In this document: positions 1-5,778 of the stretch, one piece after another | Numbering within the stretch: the first letter of the stretch is position 1 | Layout of the letters: each line of letters begins with the position of its first letter | From: Desulfobacteraceae bacterium | GTDB lineage: Bacteria; Desulfobacterota; Desulfobacteria; Desulfobacterales; SG8-13 | Direction: 5' to 3' | Assembly: GCA_029287875.1 (NCBI GenBank) | Contig: JARFQH010000295.1 | Span: 1-7,384 of the forward strand | DNA length: 7,384 nucleotides | Position numbers and translations under genes: made by a program | Notes under the pieces: model-generated | Seen by the model: the letters and a program-made list of their open reading frames with translations, nothing else | The model's database searches: none | What the model was told of the DNA's origin: nothing

Positions 1-22
1 GCATAGAATAGCCCTATTAAAA

Positions 23-58
23 AATCCCGCCAATTGAGATGTTGGCGGGATTATTTTA
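23..58 (+). terminator. Hairpin terminator, possibly bidirectional, upstream of the MFS gene
   Basis: A perfect 11-bp stem (AATCCCGCCAA at 23-33 with TTGGCGGGATT at 42-52) closes an 8-nt loop and is followed on the plus strand by a T-rich but interrupted tract (ATTATTTTATTT). On the minus strand the same stem is followed by six T residues, so it could terminate from either side. It probably ends a plus-strand gene lying left of the window. Only about 9 nt separate it from the ribosome binding site of the next gene, leaving little room for a promoter in between. Confidence 0.75.
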
Positions 59-75
59 TTTGAGGATACAAATCA

Positions 76-1293
76 ATGGGTCAAGACGACTGCAGGGCCG
101 ACCAGCGATCGTTTGCCATGCTGCTGACCATCTGCTGTCTGGTCACATTCGGCTGCTATTTCGCTGTGTCCATGCGGCTGCCAGTGGTTCCCCTTTACGC
201 AAGCGGTCTCGGTGTCAGCACATCTCTGATCGGTGTCATCAATGCCGCCTTTTATCTCATGGCCGGCCTGTTGGCGATACCCTCGGGTATGCTCTCCGAT
301 CTCTTCGGCCGAAAACGATTGGCTGTAAGCGGCGCCCTGATTCTCTTGGCCGGTATGCTGCTTCTCGTATTCGCCCGATCTTTTTTTCATCTGGCCGTCA
401 TCTACCTGCTTCTGGGAGTCGGTATCGCGGCTTTTGGTCCCACGATGATGTCATGGGTGTCTGAGATATCGCCAGCGACCCACTTAGGCCGGGCTTATGG
501 TTGGTACACCACAGCCCTTTTTTGCGGGCTGGGAATGGGGCCGGCAGCCGGCGGTACCCTGGGGGATGCGTTCGGGTACCAAACGGTGTTTCTGGCCGGT
601 GCCGCTCTGTCTGCCTTCAATATCTATGCTGTTCAACGGTTTTTGCCAGCTCCGGGACGAGACGCCGTCACCGTAAAAACGGATGAAACGTGGCGCTCGA
701 ATGCCGTAGGGATGCTCACGAACCGACCGCTGATTGGATGTTGGCTGGTGACCTTCGGGGCGAACATCATTGGCGGCGTCTTTTTCAGCTATCTGCCGCT
801 TCTGGCCCATGACAGAGGTCTCGACGCCGGTCAAATCGGCATGGTCTTTCTTCTGCAATCCGTATCCAATGCCATTTCCCGTATTCCCTTCGGTGCGCTC
901 AGCGATCGTTTGGGACGGAGAAAGCACCAGGCCTTGGTCGGCGTTCTGCTGGCGTCCCTCTCGATTGCCGGCTTCGTCTTTGCCAGGACGTTTTTCCATT
1001 TCCTACTCGCCGCATTGTGTTTGGGTATGAGTCTGGCCATCGCCTTCACCTCCATCGGCGCTCTCATCGCTGAAACCACAGAGCACCGGTTTCGGGGCTT
1101 GGCCATGGGCGGCTACAACAGCTTTATTTATTTTGGCCTGATGGCCGGTTCCATTGGATTGGGACCCGTGATCGAGTCTGTTGGTTTTGCTTATGGGTTT
1201 ATGCTGGCCGGTGCGATCAACCTTTTCTTCGTGGCCTTTTTTGTATGGAGTATGTCGGGCACCTTTCAAAATGAACCGAGGAACAGCAATTAG
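76..1293 (+). CDS. Major facilitator superfamily transporter, DHA1-like (putative drug/metabolite antiporter)
   Basis: Inner-membrane secondary transporter of 405 residues, the normal length for a 12-helix MFS protein. Hydrophobic segments run through the whole protein in two six-helix halves, joined by a polar loop around residues 190-215. The MFS motif A lies between helices 2 and 3 (GMLSDLFGRKR, residues 71-81), and a second copy of it in the C-terminal half (GALSDRLGRRK, about 273-283). A motif C-like GMGPAAGG (153-160) in helix 5 is typical of proton-coupled antiporters such as the DHA1 drug exporters, so export driven by the proton gradient is likely; the substrate is unknown. The ATG at 76 is preceded by GAGG at 62-65 with 10 nt spacing; an in-frame ATG at 118 is the only close alternative and has no better site. 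It appears to be a monocistronic gene: a hairpin stands just upstream and about 400 bp of noncoding DNA lies downstream. Confidence 0.9.
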   Translation: MGQDDCRADQRSFAMLLTICCLVTFGCYFAVSMRLPVVPLYASGLGVSTSLIGVINAAFYLMAGLLAIPSGMLSDLFGRKRLAVSGALILLAGMLLLVFARSFFHLAVIYLLLGVGIAAFGPTMMSWVSEISPATHLGRAYGWYTTALFCGLGMGPAAGGTLGDAFGYQTVFLAGAALSAFNIYAVQRFLPAPGRDAVTVKTDETWRSNAVGMLTNRPLIGCWLVTFGANIIGGVFFSYLPLLAHDRGLDAGQIGMVFLLQSVSNAISRIPFGALSDRLGRRKHQALVGVLLASLSIAGFVFARTFFHFLLAALCLGMSLAIAFTSIGALIAETTEHRFRGLAMGGYNSFIYFGLMAGSIGLGPVIESVGFAYGFMLAGAINLFFVAFFVWSMSGTFQNEPRNSN

Positions 1294-1327
1294 GGCATCG
1301 GCCTTCCAAAAAGATTGACTGGGGGCC

Positions 1328-1354
1328 AAGGGTTCCAGCAAAAAATAATCCCAC
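1328..1354 (+). repeat. Partial copy of the intergenic repeat seen at 4505-4531
   Basis: These 27 bases match 4505-4531 at 23 of 27 positions, in the same orientation, with the shared core GCAAAAAATAATNCCAC. Both copies lie a short distance after a stop codon (35 bp here, 17 bp there). After the shared segment the two loci diverge, so this is at most one end of the element, either decayed or a solo end. Part of the match is A-rich, which lowers its weight. Confidence 0.5.
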
Positions 1355-1440
1355 AACAAAAAAGAATCAAATAATAGACACCCCGTCATTTTTCTGTCGT
1401 TACTTCTGGTTTAAATGCCTGGCATAAGACATAACATACT

Positions 1441-1459
1441 TTAAATACACAGTATTTAA
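1441..1459. promoter_or_regulatory. AT-rich palindrome, possible operator
   Basis: A perfect dyad, TTAAATAC-ACA-GTATTTAA, with 8-bp arms and a 3-nt centre. Its centre lies about 50 bp upstream of the start site expected from the sigma-54-like element at 1475-1490. The form fits a binding site for a dimeric regulator, but no known operator consensus is recognised. It is too short and AT-rich to be a likely terminator. Confidence 0.35.
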
Positions 1460-1474
1460 TCGATATTCCATTTC

Positions 1475-1490
1475 CGGCACAATCTTTGCG
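1475..1490 (+). promoter_or_regulatory. Candidate sigma-54 (RpoN) promoter for the actin-like gene
   Basis: CGGCACAATCTTTGCG matches the RpoN consensus TGGCACRNNNNTTGCW at all fixed positions except the first T and the last W. The invariant GG (1476-1477) and GC (1488-1489) have the required 12-bp offset. Transcription would start near 1500, giving a leader of about 190 nt before the ATG at 1692. Matches of this quality also occur by chance in a genome, so the call rests on its intergenic position and correct orientation. Confidence 0.5.
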
Positions 1491-1547
1491 TAGATCAATC
1501 CCAACCAATTAGTCCAGCGACCGATCAGAAAAATCGTGCCGCGTGCG

Positions 1548-1580
1548 GCGATTCTTGGAGGAACGCTTTTTTTGATTTTT
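1548..1580 (+). terminator. Hairpin plus T-run in the leader: terminator or attenuator
   Basis: GCG at 1548-1550 and TTC at 1552-1554 pair with GAA at 1561-1563 and CGC at 1564-1566 (one bulged A), followed at once by seven T residues (1567-1573) and another T run (1576-1581). A competing hairpin, GCCG-CGTG-CGGC (1538-1549), uses the same 5' arm bases, so the two cannot form together. It may be a distant terminator of the MFS transcript, or an attenuator in the leader of the actin-like gene. Confidence 0.4.
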
Positions 1581-1674
1581 TAGTCATATTTTTAGTTATT
1601 TATTATTAAGTGCGCCCGTTTCCGGGTTCGGGTCTATACCGAGTGCCTCAAATTTAACAGATTGGCAAATGTGC

Positions 1675-1683
1675 AGAAAGGAG
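1675..1683 (+). promoter_or_regulatory. Ribosome binding site fixing the actin-like gene start
   Basis: AGAAAGGAG lies 8 nt before the ATG at 1692, an ideal Shine-Dalgarno arrangement. It falls inside the longer reading frame that opens at TTG 1662, so it argues strongly for 1692 as the true start. Confidence 0.85.
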
Positions 1684-1691
1684 ACATTTTC

Positions 1692-2780
1692 ATGACAGAT
1701 CGTAAGAACAAAGACCAGGCCAACACCACCGCCAGCGACACTGCAGCGGAAGACAGCAGCGGTACAAACGCTTCGAAAAAAGCCGCCGATACCAACACGA
1801 ATGCGATCGGTGTTGACATCGGCACGTCAAAGATTGTGACCGCCGTTAAGAAGAATGATCACATTGAATATGCGTCGCATCGTAATGCATTTATTTCAGT
1901 GGAGTATTCCAGCTTCACAAAAAGAATTCTCAATCAAAACCAGATCAAACATCACCAGATCGGGAATTCTCTTATTGTCTATGGCGACGGCGCAGAGACT
2001 TTCGCAGATATGTTGAACTCCGAAACCAGACGACCGATGCGCAAAGGTCTGCTGAATCCGAACGAAAGCCACTCAGTGGAGATTATCAAGAAAGCCCTTG
2101 ACGACCTGATCGGTTCAACCGATGTGCAGACCGGCAAACTGATCTTTTCGGTTCCCGACGCGCCGAAAGATACGCCTACCGATATTATTTACCATGAGTC
2201 ATTGCTCAACCGCCATCTGTCGGGCAAAGGGTTTGCGACCCGCAGCATCAACGAGGGGTTGGCCGTTGTTTTTTCCGAACTGGAAGACGAGAATTTTACC
2301 GGGCTGGGTATAAGCGCCGGCGGCGGCATGTGCAACGTATGCCTGGCGTATTTGTCGATACCGCTGGTAACCTTCAGCATAACAAAGGGTGGTGATTATC
2401 TCGACGATGCAGTGGCGTCAGTCACCGGTATGGTGAATACCCGCGTGAGGAGTTTCAAAGAGAACGGATTCGATCTTAAACGCTCACCCAGCAACAGTGT
2501 GGAAGACGCGCTTCAGGTTTACTACGATGATCTCATTGTCACTCTGGTTAAGGCCCTCAAACAAAGCGTTATGACGACTTCGACCACCAACAAAGTCGAT
2601 CGGCCGATTCCGGTTGTATTGAGCGGCGGCACGGCGAAGGTGAGCGGGTTCAAAGATCGATTCGAGCAGGTCCTCAAAGCGGAAAATATTCCACTCGATT
2701 TCAGCAAGATTCGAGTAGCAAAAGATCCGCTGACCGCTACGGCGAAGGGCGCCCTGATGGCCGCCATGCATGAAAATTGA
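1692..2780 (+). CDS. Actin-like ATPase (actin/Hsp70 superfamily; MreB/MamK/FtsA-related fold)
   Basis: A 362-residue cytoplasmic protein with the motif order of the actin/Hsp70 ATPase fold. Residues 1-36 are polar, rich in Thr, Ala, Asp and Asn, and probably disordered. Phosphate-1 is GVDIGTSK (40-47); the connect-1 helix is INEGLAVVFSEL (186-197), with Glu188 in the place of the catalytic acid; phosphate-2 is GISAGGG (206-212); the adenosine motif is VVLSGGTAKVSGF (308-320); connect-2 is DPLTATAKGALMAA (345-358). No membrane helix or FtsA-like C-terminal amphipathic anchor is evident. The phosphate-2 loop has Ser where MreB and FtsA have Asp (DxGGG). The frame opens at TTG 1662, but ATG 1692 has an excellent ribosome site. 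It is followed by an amidase gene on the same strand, so a role in cell-envelope organisation is plausible. Whether it polymerises cannot be told from the sequence, and it is not assigned to a named family such as MreB, MamK or ParM. Confidence 0.85.
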   Translation: MTDRKNKDQANTTASDTAAEDSSGTNASKKAADTNTNAIGVDIGTSKIVTAVKKNDHIEYASHRNAFISVEYSSFTKRILNQNQIKHHQIGNSLIVYGDGAETFADMLNSETRRPMRKGLLNPNESHSVEIIKKALDDLIGSTDVQTGKLIFSVPDAPKDTPTDIIYHESLLNRHLSGKGFATRSINEGLAVVFSELEDENFTGLGISAGGGMCNVCLAYLSIPLVTFSITKGGDYLDDAVASVTGMVNTRVRSFKENGFDLKRSPSNSVEDALQVYYDDLIVTLVKALKQSVMTTSTTNKVDRPIPVVLSGGTAKVSGFKDRFEQVLKAENIPLDFSKIRVAKDPLTATAKGALMAAMHEN

Positions 2781-2913
2781 TGACGACGCCCGCCGGGATG
2801 ACGATCCCTTGAGCGGCTCCATACCGTTTTTTACCAGCGTACCGCGGCTGCGCTTCCCGGCCCGCTCCTCGGCAAGTACCCGCGAGTGGGCCGGAAACGC
2901 TGAGAGAAAGTAG
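2770..2913 (+). CDS. Possible 47-residue small protein overlapping the actin-like gene
   Basis: An ATG-initiated frame begins inside the last codons of the actin-like gene and overlaps it by 11 bases (ATGAAAATTGA), which would allow translational coupling. The predicted peptide starts acidic (MKIDDDARRDDD) and becomes Arg/Ser-rich, with no membrane helix or recognised motif. There is no convincing Shine-Dalgarno site before it. The same DNA forms a strong hairpin (2857-2894), so it may instead be an untranslated structured spacer. It would fill most of the 157-bp gap to the amidase gene. Confidence 0.3.
   Translation: MKIDDDARRDDDPLSGSIPFFTSVPRLRFPARSSASTREWAGNAERK
2857..2894 (+). other. Very stable GC-rich hairpin between the actin-like and amidase genes
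   Basis: CCGGCCCGCTC (2857-2867) pairs with GAGTGGGCCGG (2884-2894): 11 continuous pairs including one G-U. CGG/CCG (2870-2872 with 2880-2882) can add to the inside, and GCG/CGC (2850-2852 with 2898-2900) with two A-U pairs to the outside. No T run follows, so it is not an intrinsic terminator. It ends about 43 nt before the amidase ATG and could set the ratio of the two proteins by mRNA processing or stability. Confidence 0.5.
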
Positions 2914-2937
2914 ATTGCCGTGATTCTGTATTGACGC

Positions 2938-4488
2938 ATGGACCTAGCATACCCCAGAAAGCTTCCCCCGAAGAACTTTCGGCGGATCATCGAAGAGCTA
3001 TCCGTCGTCATTACGGATCCGGCCATAAAGCTCAAGTTCATCGAGCACGCGATTGACGCATACGAGCACCTCCCCTTAACCTATAGATCATATCCCCCGC
3101 TGGCGGAGATTGCTTTTCGCAAGCGCCTTCTCGACAAGGCGGAGAGAATCTGGCCCGGCAGTCATAAAAGCGTTCGGCATCTGGCCAAAATCGGAATCAT
3201 CTCTGCCCCCCGGCCCGGCCTGTGGAGACTATACCGACTTCGCCATGTCTTTGTCAGCGTTGTATTTCTGGTTTTTGTTTGCGGCTTGGGCACTGCCGTG
3301 GCTTCGTTTTTTGGGACGGTCAATGTTCTTCTCAGCTTGAAAGAAACACAAACCTCGGGTTGGAAAAGAGGTGTCGTCCGCAAGCCGATCATTTATCCGA
3401 AACCGCTTATGACGGCCTTGGCGCCGCGGCGGACGGCAGTCGTCGAAGCGAGGCTGCCACAGCGCGAACCGGCGCCCGCCGCCGTTGCCGAGACAAAAGT
3501 CGCCGCATACCTGGCCCAACCCATTTGGCTCGTTGAGAAGACAAGCGGTTCCGAGCTCTACAGCAACCGCCTTCAGATTTTCACCCGGTACGCGGTTGCC
3601 AACATTCCCCGGAGCTACCGGAGGTTCTTCCGCCATCTCAAACGACCGCCTGAAAACGCTCTAAATTCGGACCGGATTGCCGGAATTCTCTTTCACACGT
3701 CCGAAAGCGATCTTGTTCCCTTTAAGCCCGAGATGAACATCTCGATCAAGCAAAAAAGCAAACGGTTGATCAAATATCTTCGACGTCGGAAATCGTACAA
3801 TTACATCATCGACCGCTTCGGTCGGGTCTATCGCCTCGTCCAGGAGAACCATGCTGCCTTTCATGCCGGGAATTCGATCTGGGCTGACGATGAGGAATTT
3901 TATCTTAATCTCAATCATGCCTTTGTCGGGATTTGCTTCGAAGGCCGAGATTTCGAAGAGATCGAAAGCCAGTACTATGTCGATTCCTGGAACCCACAGG
4001 CGAACGCACCTCGAATGCGACCGACGGTAATATCGTCGCTGACCGAGGCTCAGCTGCGATCAGGAAAAGAACTGACCGACTGGCTGCGAGTGAAGTACAA
4101 AATTTCCCAGCACAATTGCGTTCCCCACGCACTCGTATCCGTAAACCCGGCGAAGAAACTCATTGGCTATCACCTCGATCTTAGCAGAGGATTTCCATTT
4201 GCCAAGTTTTCCTTGAGCAACAAGTACAATGAACCGCTACCGTCAATTGTCGATTTCGGCTTTTTCTACGATGAGTATTTCGAGAAGATCTTCGGTGGTG
4301 AAATCTGGCCCGGTATTCGTGCCTCCGAGGAGATTTTGCAAAGGCGCTGCAAAAGGGCCAACATCGGCTTAAACCAATATCGGATATACCTAAACACCAA
4401 ATACGACGAGTACATCGAAGAACGAACTGCGGTGAATCAAAAAAATCTTCCATTAAAACCGCCAGGAAGTAAATCCATCGATTCATAA
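2938..4488 (+). CDS. Membrane-anchored N-acetylmuramoyl-L-alanine amidase (Amidase_2/PGRP-type)
   Basis: A 516-residue protein. Residues 1-100 form a basic, mostly helical domain of unknown function. One long hydrophobic segment (about 103-126) follows the positive stretch RLYRLRH, so by the positive-inside rule the N-terminus is cytoplasmic and the rest periplasmic. A Pro/Ala-rich linker (about 168-190) leads to an amidase domain (about 245-425) of the type that cuts the bond between N-acetylmuramic acid and L-Ala in peptidoglycan. Likely zinc ligands are His253 (LFHTSES), His398 (VPHAL) and His412 (GYHLD); AmpD and T7 lysozyme have Asp and Cys at the third place. YNYIIDRFGRVYRL (287-300) and AAFHAGNS (306-313) match family core strands. 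A C-terminal extension (about 430-516) has no recognised motif. An in-frame TGA at 2932 makes ATG 2938 the first possible start, yet no good ribosome site precedes it, so coupling to upstream translation is possible. Confidence 0.8.
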   Translation: MDLAYPRKLPPKNFRRIIEELSVVITDPAIKLKFIEHAIDAYEHLPLTYRSYPPLAEIAFRKRLLDKAERIWPGSHKSVRHLAKIGIISAPRPGLWRLYRLRHVFVSVVFLVFVCGLGTAVASFFGTVNVLLSLKETQTSGWKRGVVRKPIIYPKPLMTALAPRRTAVVEARLPQREPAPAAVAETKVAAYLAQPIWLVEKTSGSELYSNRLQIFTRYAVANIPRSYRRFFRHLKRPPENALNSDRIAGILFHTSESDLVPFKPEMNISIKQKSKRLIKYLRRRKSYNYIIDRFGRVYRLVQENHAAFHAGNSIWADDEEFYLNLNHAFVGICFEGRDFEEIESQYYVDSWNPQANAPRMRPTVISSLTEAQLRSGKELTDWLRVKYKISQHNCVPHALVSVNPAKKLIGYHLDLSRGFPFAKFSLSNKYNEPLPSIVDFGFFYDEYFEKIFGGEIWPGIRASEEILQRRCKRANIGLNQYRIYLNTKYDEYIEERTAVNQKNLPLKPPGSKSIDS

Positions 4489-4520
4489 ATTCGATGACGA
4501 AGTTAAGGGCCCCGGCAAAA

Positions 4521-4649
4521 AATAATTCCACCTCTTGCTTGTCTTATGGCCCGTCTACTGCGTTACATCCACCCACACATATCCCGATATGCACAGGTGG
4601 ATGTGCCTTGTAGACAACCCATAATCCGGCGCAATCGTGTGGAATTATT
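4521..4649. repeat. Nested imperfect palindrome of about 129 bp, repeat element and likely bidirectional terminator
   Basis: Five paired blocks share one centre near 4584-4585: AATAATTCCAC (4521-4531) with GTGGAATTATT (4639-4649); TTATGG (4544-4549) with CCATAA (4619-4624); GTCTAC (4553-4558) with GTAGAC (4610-4615); ACATCCACC (4565-4573) with GGTGGATGT (4596-4604); CATATC (4578-4583) with GATATG (4586-4591). The symmetry weakly continues outward: 4507-4531 and 4639-4663 match, inverted, at 20 of 25 positions. It lies between convergent genes, and the weak outer part covers the last codons of fabD. It resembles a MITE or a REP/BIME-type intergenic repeat; no transposase is present and no clear target duplication was seen. 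A part copy lies at 1328-1354. Confidence 0.75.
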
Positions 4650-4651
4650 CA

Positions 4652-5593
4652 TTACCGCGACCCTAATTTGATGAAATTTTCGAATGTGGTTAGATCGTTA
4701 ACGTTGAACACGGTTGCAGGATAGTCTTTAGGAAGGTTTTTGCGCAGCAGGCCGGTCAGCACCTTGCCTGGACCGATCTCAACGAATATCTCGATTTCTT
4801 CCTCTACCAATTTCTTCATGGAGTCGCACCATTTCACCGGGCTGCAGAGCTGACGGGACATAACCGCTCTGATCTCATCCGGATCGGATTCGGTATCGGC
4901 CGTAACATTGAAAACCACGGCGGACTGAGGGGAATTAAAGGCTATTGTTTGGAGAAAAGCCTTGAAATCTTCTTCAGCACCGCGGATGAGCTCGCTGTGC
5001 CAGGCGCCGCTGACCTTCAGCGGGATTGCCTTAGCGCCTTTTTCAGCCGCATAAGCGGAAACGGCCGCCACTGCCGCCGGTTCGCCGGTGATGACGATCT
5101 GCTGCCCGGTGTTGTGGTTGGCGATCGATACCACACCGCGCTCACGGCCTCTTTCGACAATCTCTTCAACAGCATCAATGGTGAGGCCGAGCAAGGCGCT
5201 CATTGCGCCCTTGTGTTTTACCGCCTCACGGTGCATCAGTTCGCCACGCCTGTGAACCAGCCGGATGGCGTCCTCGGCCGACACCACGCCGGCGGCATGC
5301 AGGGCGCTGTATTCACCGAGACTGTGACCGGCCGACACCACCGGCTGGCCTTTCTCACGGTGCACGGCCGCCAGGAAGGCCAGGTTCACAACTGTGACCG
5401 ACGGTTGCAAGTTGACCGTGCGCGTGAGCTCCTCCATAGGACCTTTGAAACAGAGCCGTCTCAAGTTGATCCGGCTGATTTCCTCCGCCATATCGAAAAG
5501 CTCCCGCACGAAGTCGAACTCCTGATAAAAGTCCTGCCCCATGCCCACAACCTGAGAGCCCTGTCCCGGAAACAAATATGCCATTTTGCTCAA
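4652..5593 (-). CDS. fabD: Malonyl-CoA:acyl carrier protein transacylase
   Basis: Transfers malonyl from CoA to acyl carrier protein, supplying the extender unit for type II fatty acid synthesis in the cytoplasm. It has 313 residues, close to the usual ~310. The N-terminal FPGQGSQ (8-14) forms part of the oxyanion site; the nucleophile Ser91 lies in GHSLG (89-93); Arg116 (LVHRRGELM) would hold the malonyl carboxylate; His199 (GAWHS) is the catalytic base; ANHNTGQQIVITG (158-170) and Gln248 (SRQLCSPVKW) also match the family. The start is a TTG at 5593 rather than the ATG at 5584: GGAGG at 5602-5606 lies 8 nt before the TTG, and the TTG start makes the N-terminus align exactly with E. coli FabD. 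It lies downstream of hemA, away from the usual plsX-fabH-fabG-acpP neighbours. The short, single-domain form argues against a polyketide acyltransferase. Confidence 0.95.
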   Translation of the reverse strand: MSKMAYLFPGQGSQVVGMGQDFYQEFDFVRELFDMAEEISRINLRRLCFKGPMEELTRTVNLQPSVTVVNLAFLAAVHREKGQPVVSAGHSLGEYSALHAAGVVSAEDAIRLVHRRGELMHREAVKHKGAMSALLGLTIDAVEEIVERGRERGVVSIANHNTGQQIVITGEPAAVAAVSAYAAEKGAKAIPLKVSGAWHSELIRGAEEDFKAFLQTIAFNSPQSAVVFNVTADTESDPDEIRAVMSRQLCSPVKWCDSMKKLVEEEIEIFVEIGPGKVLTGLLRKNLPKDYPATVFNVNDLTTFENFIKLGSR

Positions 5594-5601
5594 ATCACCA
5601 T

Positions 5602-5606
5602 CCTCC
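5602..5606 (-). promoter_or_regulatory. Ribosome binding site deciding the fabD TTG start
   Basis: On the minus strand GGAGG stands 8 nt before TTG 5593 and 17 nt before the next in-frame ATG (5584), so the TTG is the better start. Confidence 0.8.
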
Positions 5607-5734
5607 GATAATATTTCATTTTAGCCCCCAAACGTAAAAAAAAGCAGCCGCTGTTCTCCACCGCTCATCCGGGCTCCGGCGCATCATTTTCATGCCCCGT
5701 GGCGGACCAAACCAGGGCCATGAGTGTTTGCTCC

Positions 5735-5758
5735 AAATAAAGCGGCGCAGCCGCGTTT
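5735..5758 (-). terminator. Candidate intrinsic terminator of hemA
   Basis: Read on the minus strand, GCGGC-TGC-GCCGC (5754 to 5742) makes a short GC-rich stem with a 3-nt loop, followed by TTTATTT. It starts about 25 nt after the hemA stop codon. The stem is only 5 bp (AAA/TTT can extend it around a bulged C), so termination may be partial and fabD may still be read from hemA. Confidence 0.4.
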
Positions 5759-5778
5759 CATGACATCGCGCAGCGTTG

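Larger units (their letters stand above)
1294..1691. other. Gene-poor regulatory interval between the MFS and actin-like genes
   Basis: About 400 bp with no convincing gene on either strand. It turns markedly AT-rich from about 1340 to 1610, unlike the flanking coding sequence. It holds, in order, a partial copy of the repeat found again at 4505-4531, an AT-rich palindrome (1441-1459), a sigma-54-like promoter (1475-1490), a hairpin followed by T runs (1548-1580) and short GC-rich dyads (for example CCCG/CGGG at 1615-1626). No clear terminator follows the MFS stop before 1548. Confidence 0.6.

Noticed and set aside
484..999. 171-residue minus-strand frame opposite the MFS gene
   Set aside because: The plus-strand frame has clear MFS motifs and membrane helices; the minus frame is polar with no motif.
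1662..1691. Upstream TTG start adding ten residues to the actin-like protein
   Set aside because: The strong ribosome site AGAAAGGAG lies within this extension and is ideally placed for ATG 1692.
2795..2808. Hairpin GGGAT-GACG-ATCCC as a terminator of the actin-like gene
   Set aside because: Only a 5-bp stem, followed by TTGAG rather than a T run.
2484..3041. 185-residue open frame on the minus strand across the actin-like and amidase genes
   Set aside because: It lies antisense to the end of a well-supported gene and the start of another, has low-complexity Ser/Arg-rich sequence and no recognisable domain.
4949..5611. 220-residue open frame on the plus strand
   Set aside because: It is antisense to fabD, which is certain; the composition is that of a shadow frame of GC-rich coding DNA.
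5636..5643. Run of eight T residues on the minus strand as a second terminator before fabD
   Set aside because: The preceding sequence gives only a 3-bp stem around GGCT, too weak for an intrinsic terminator.
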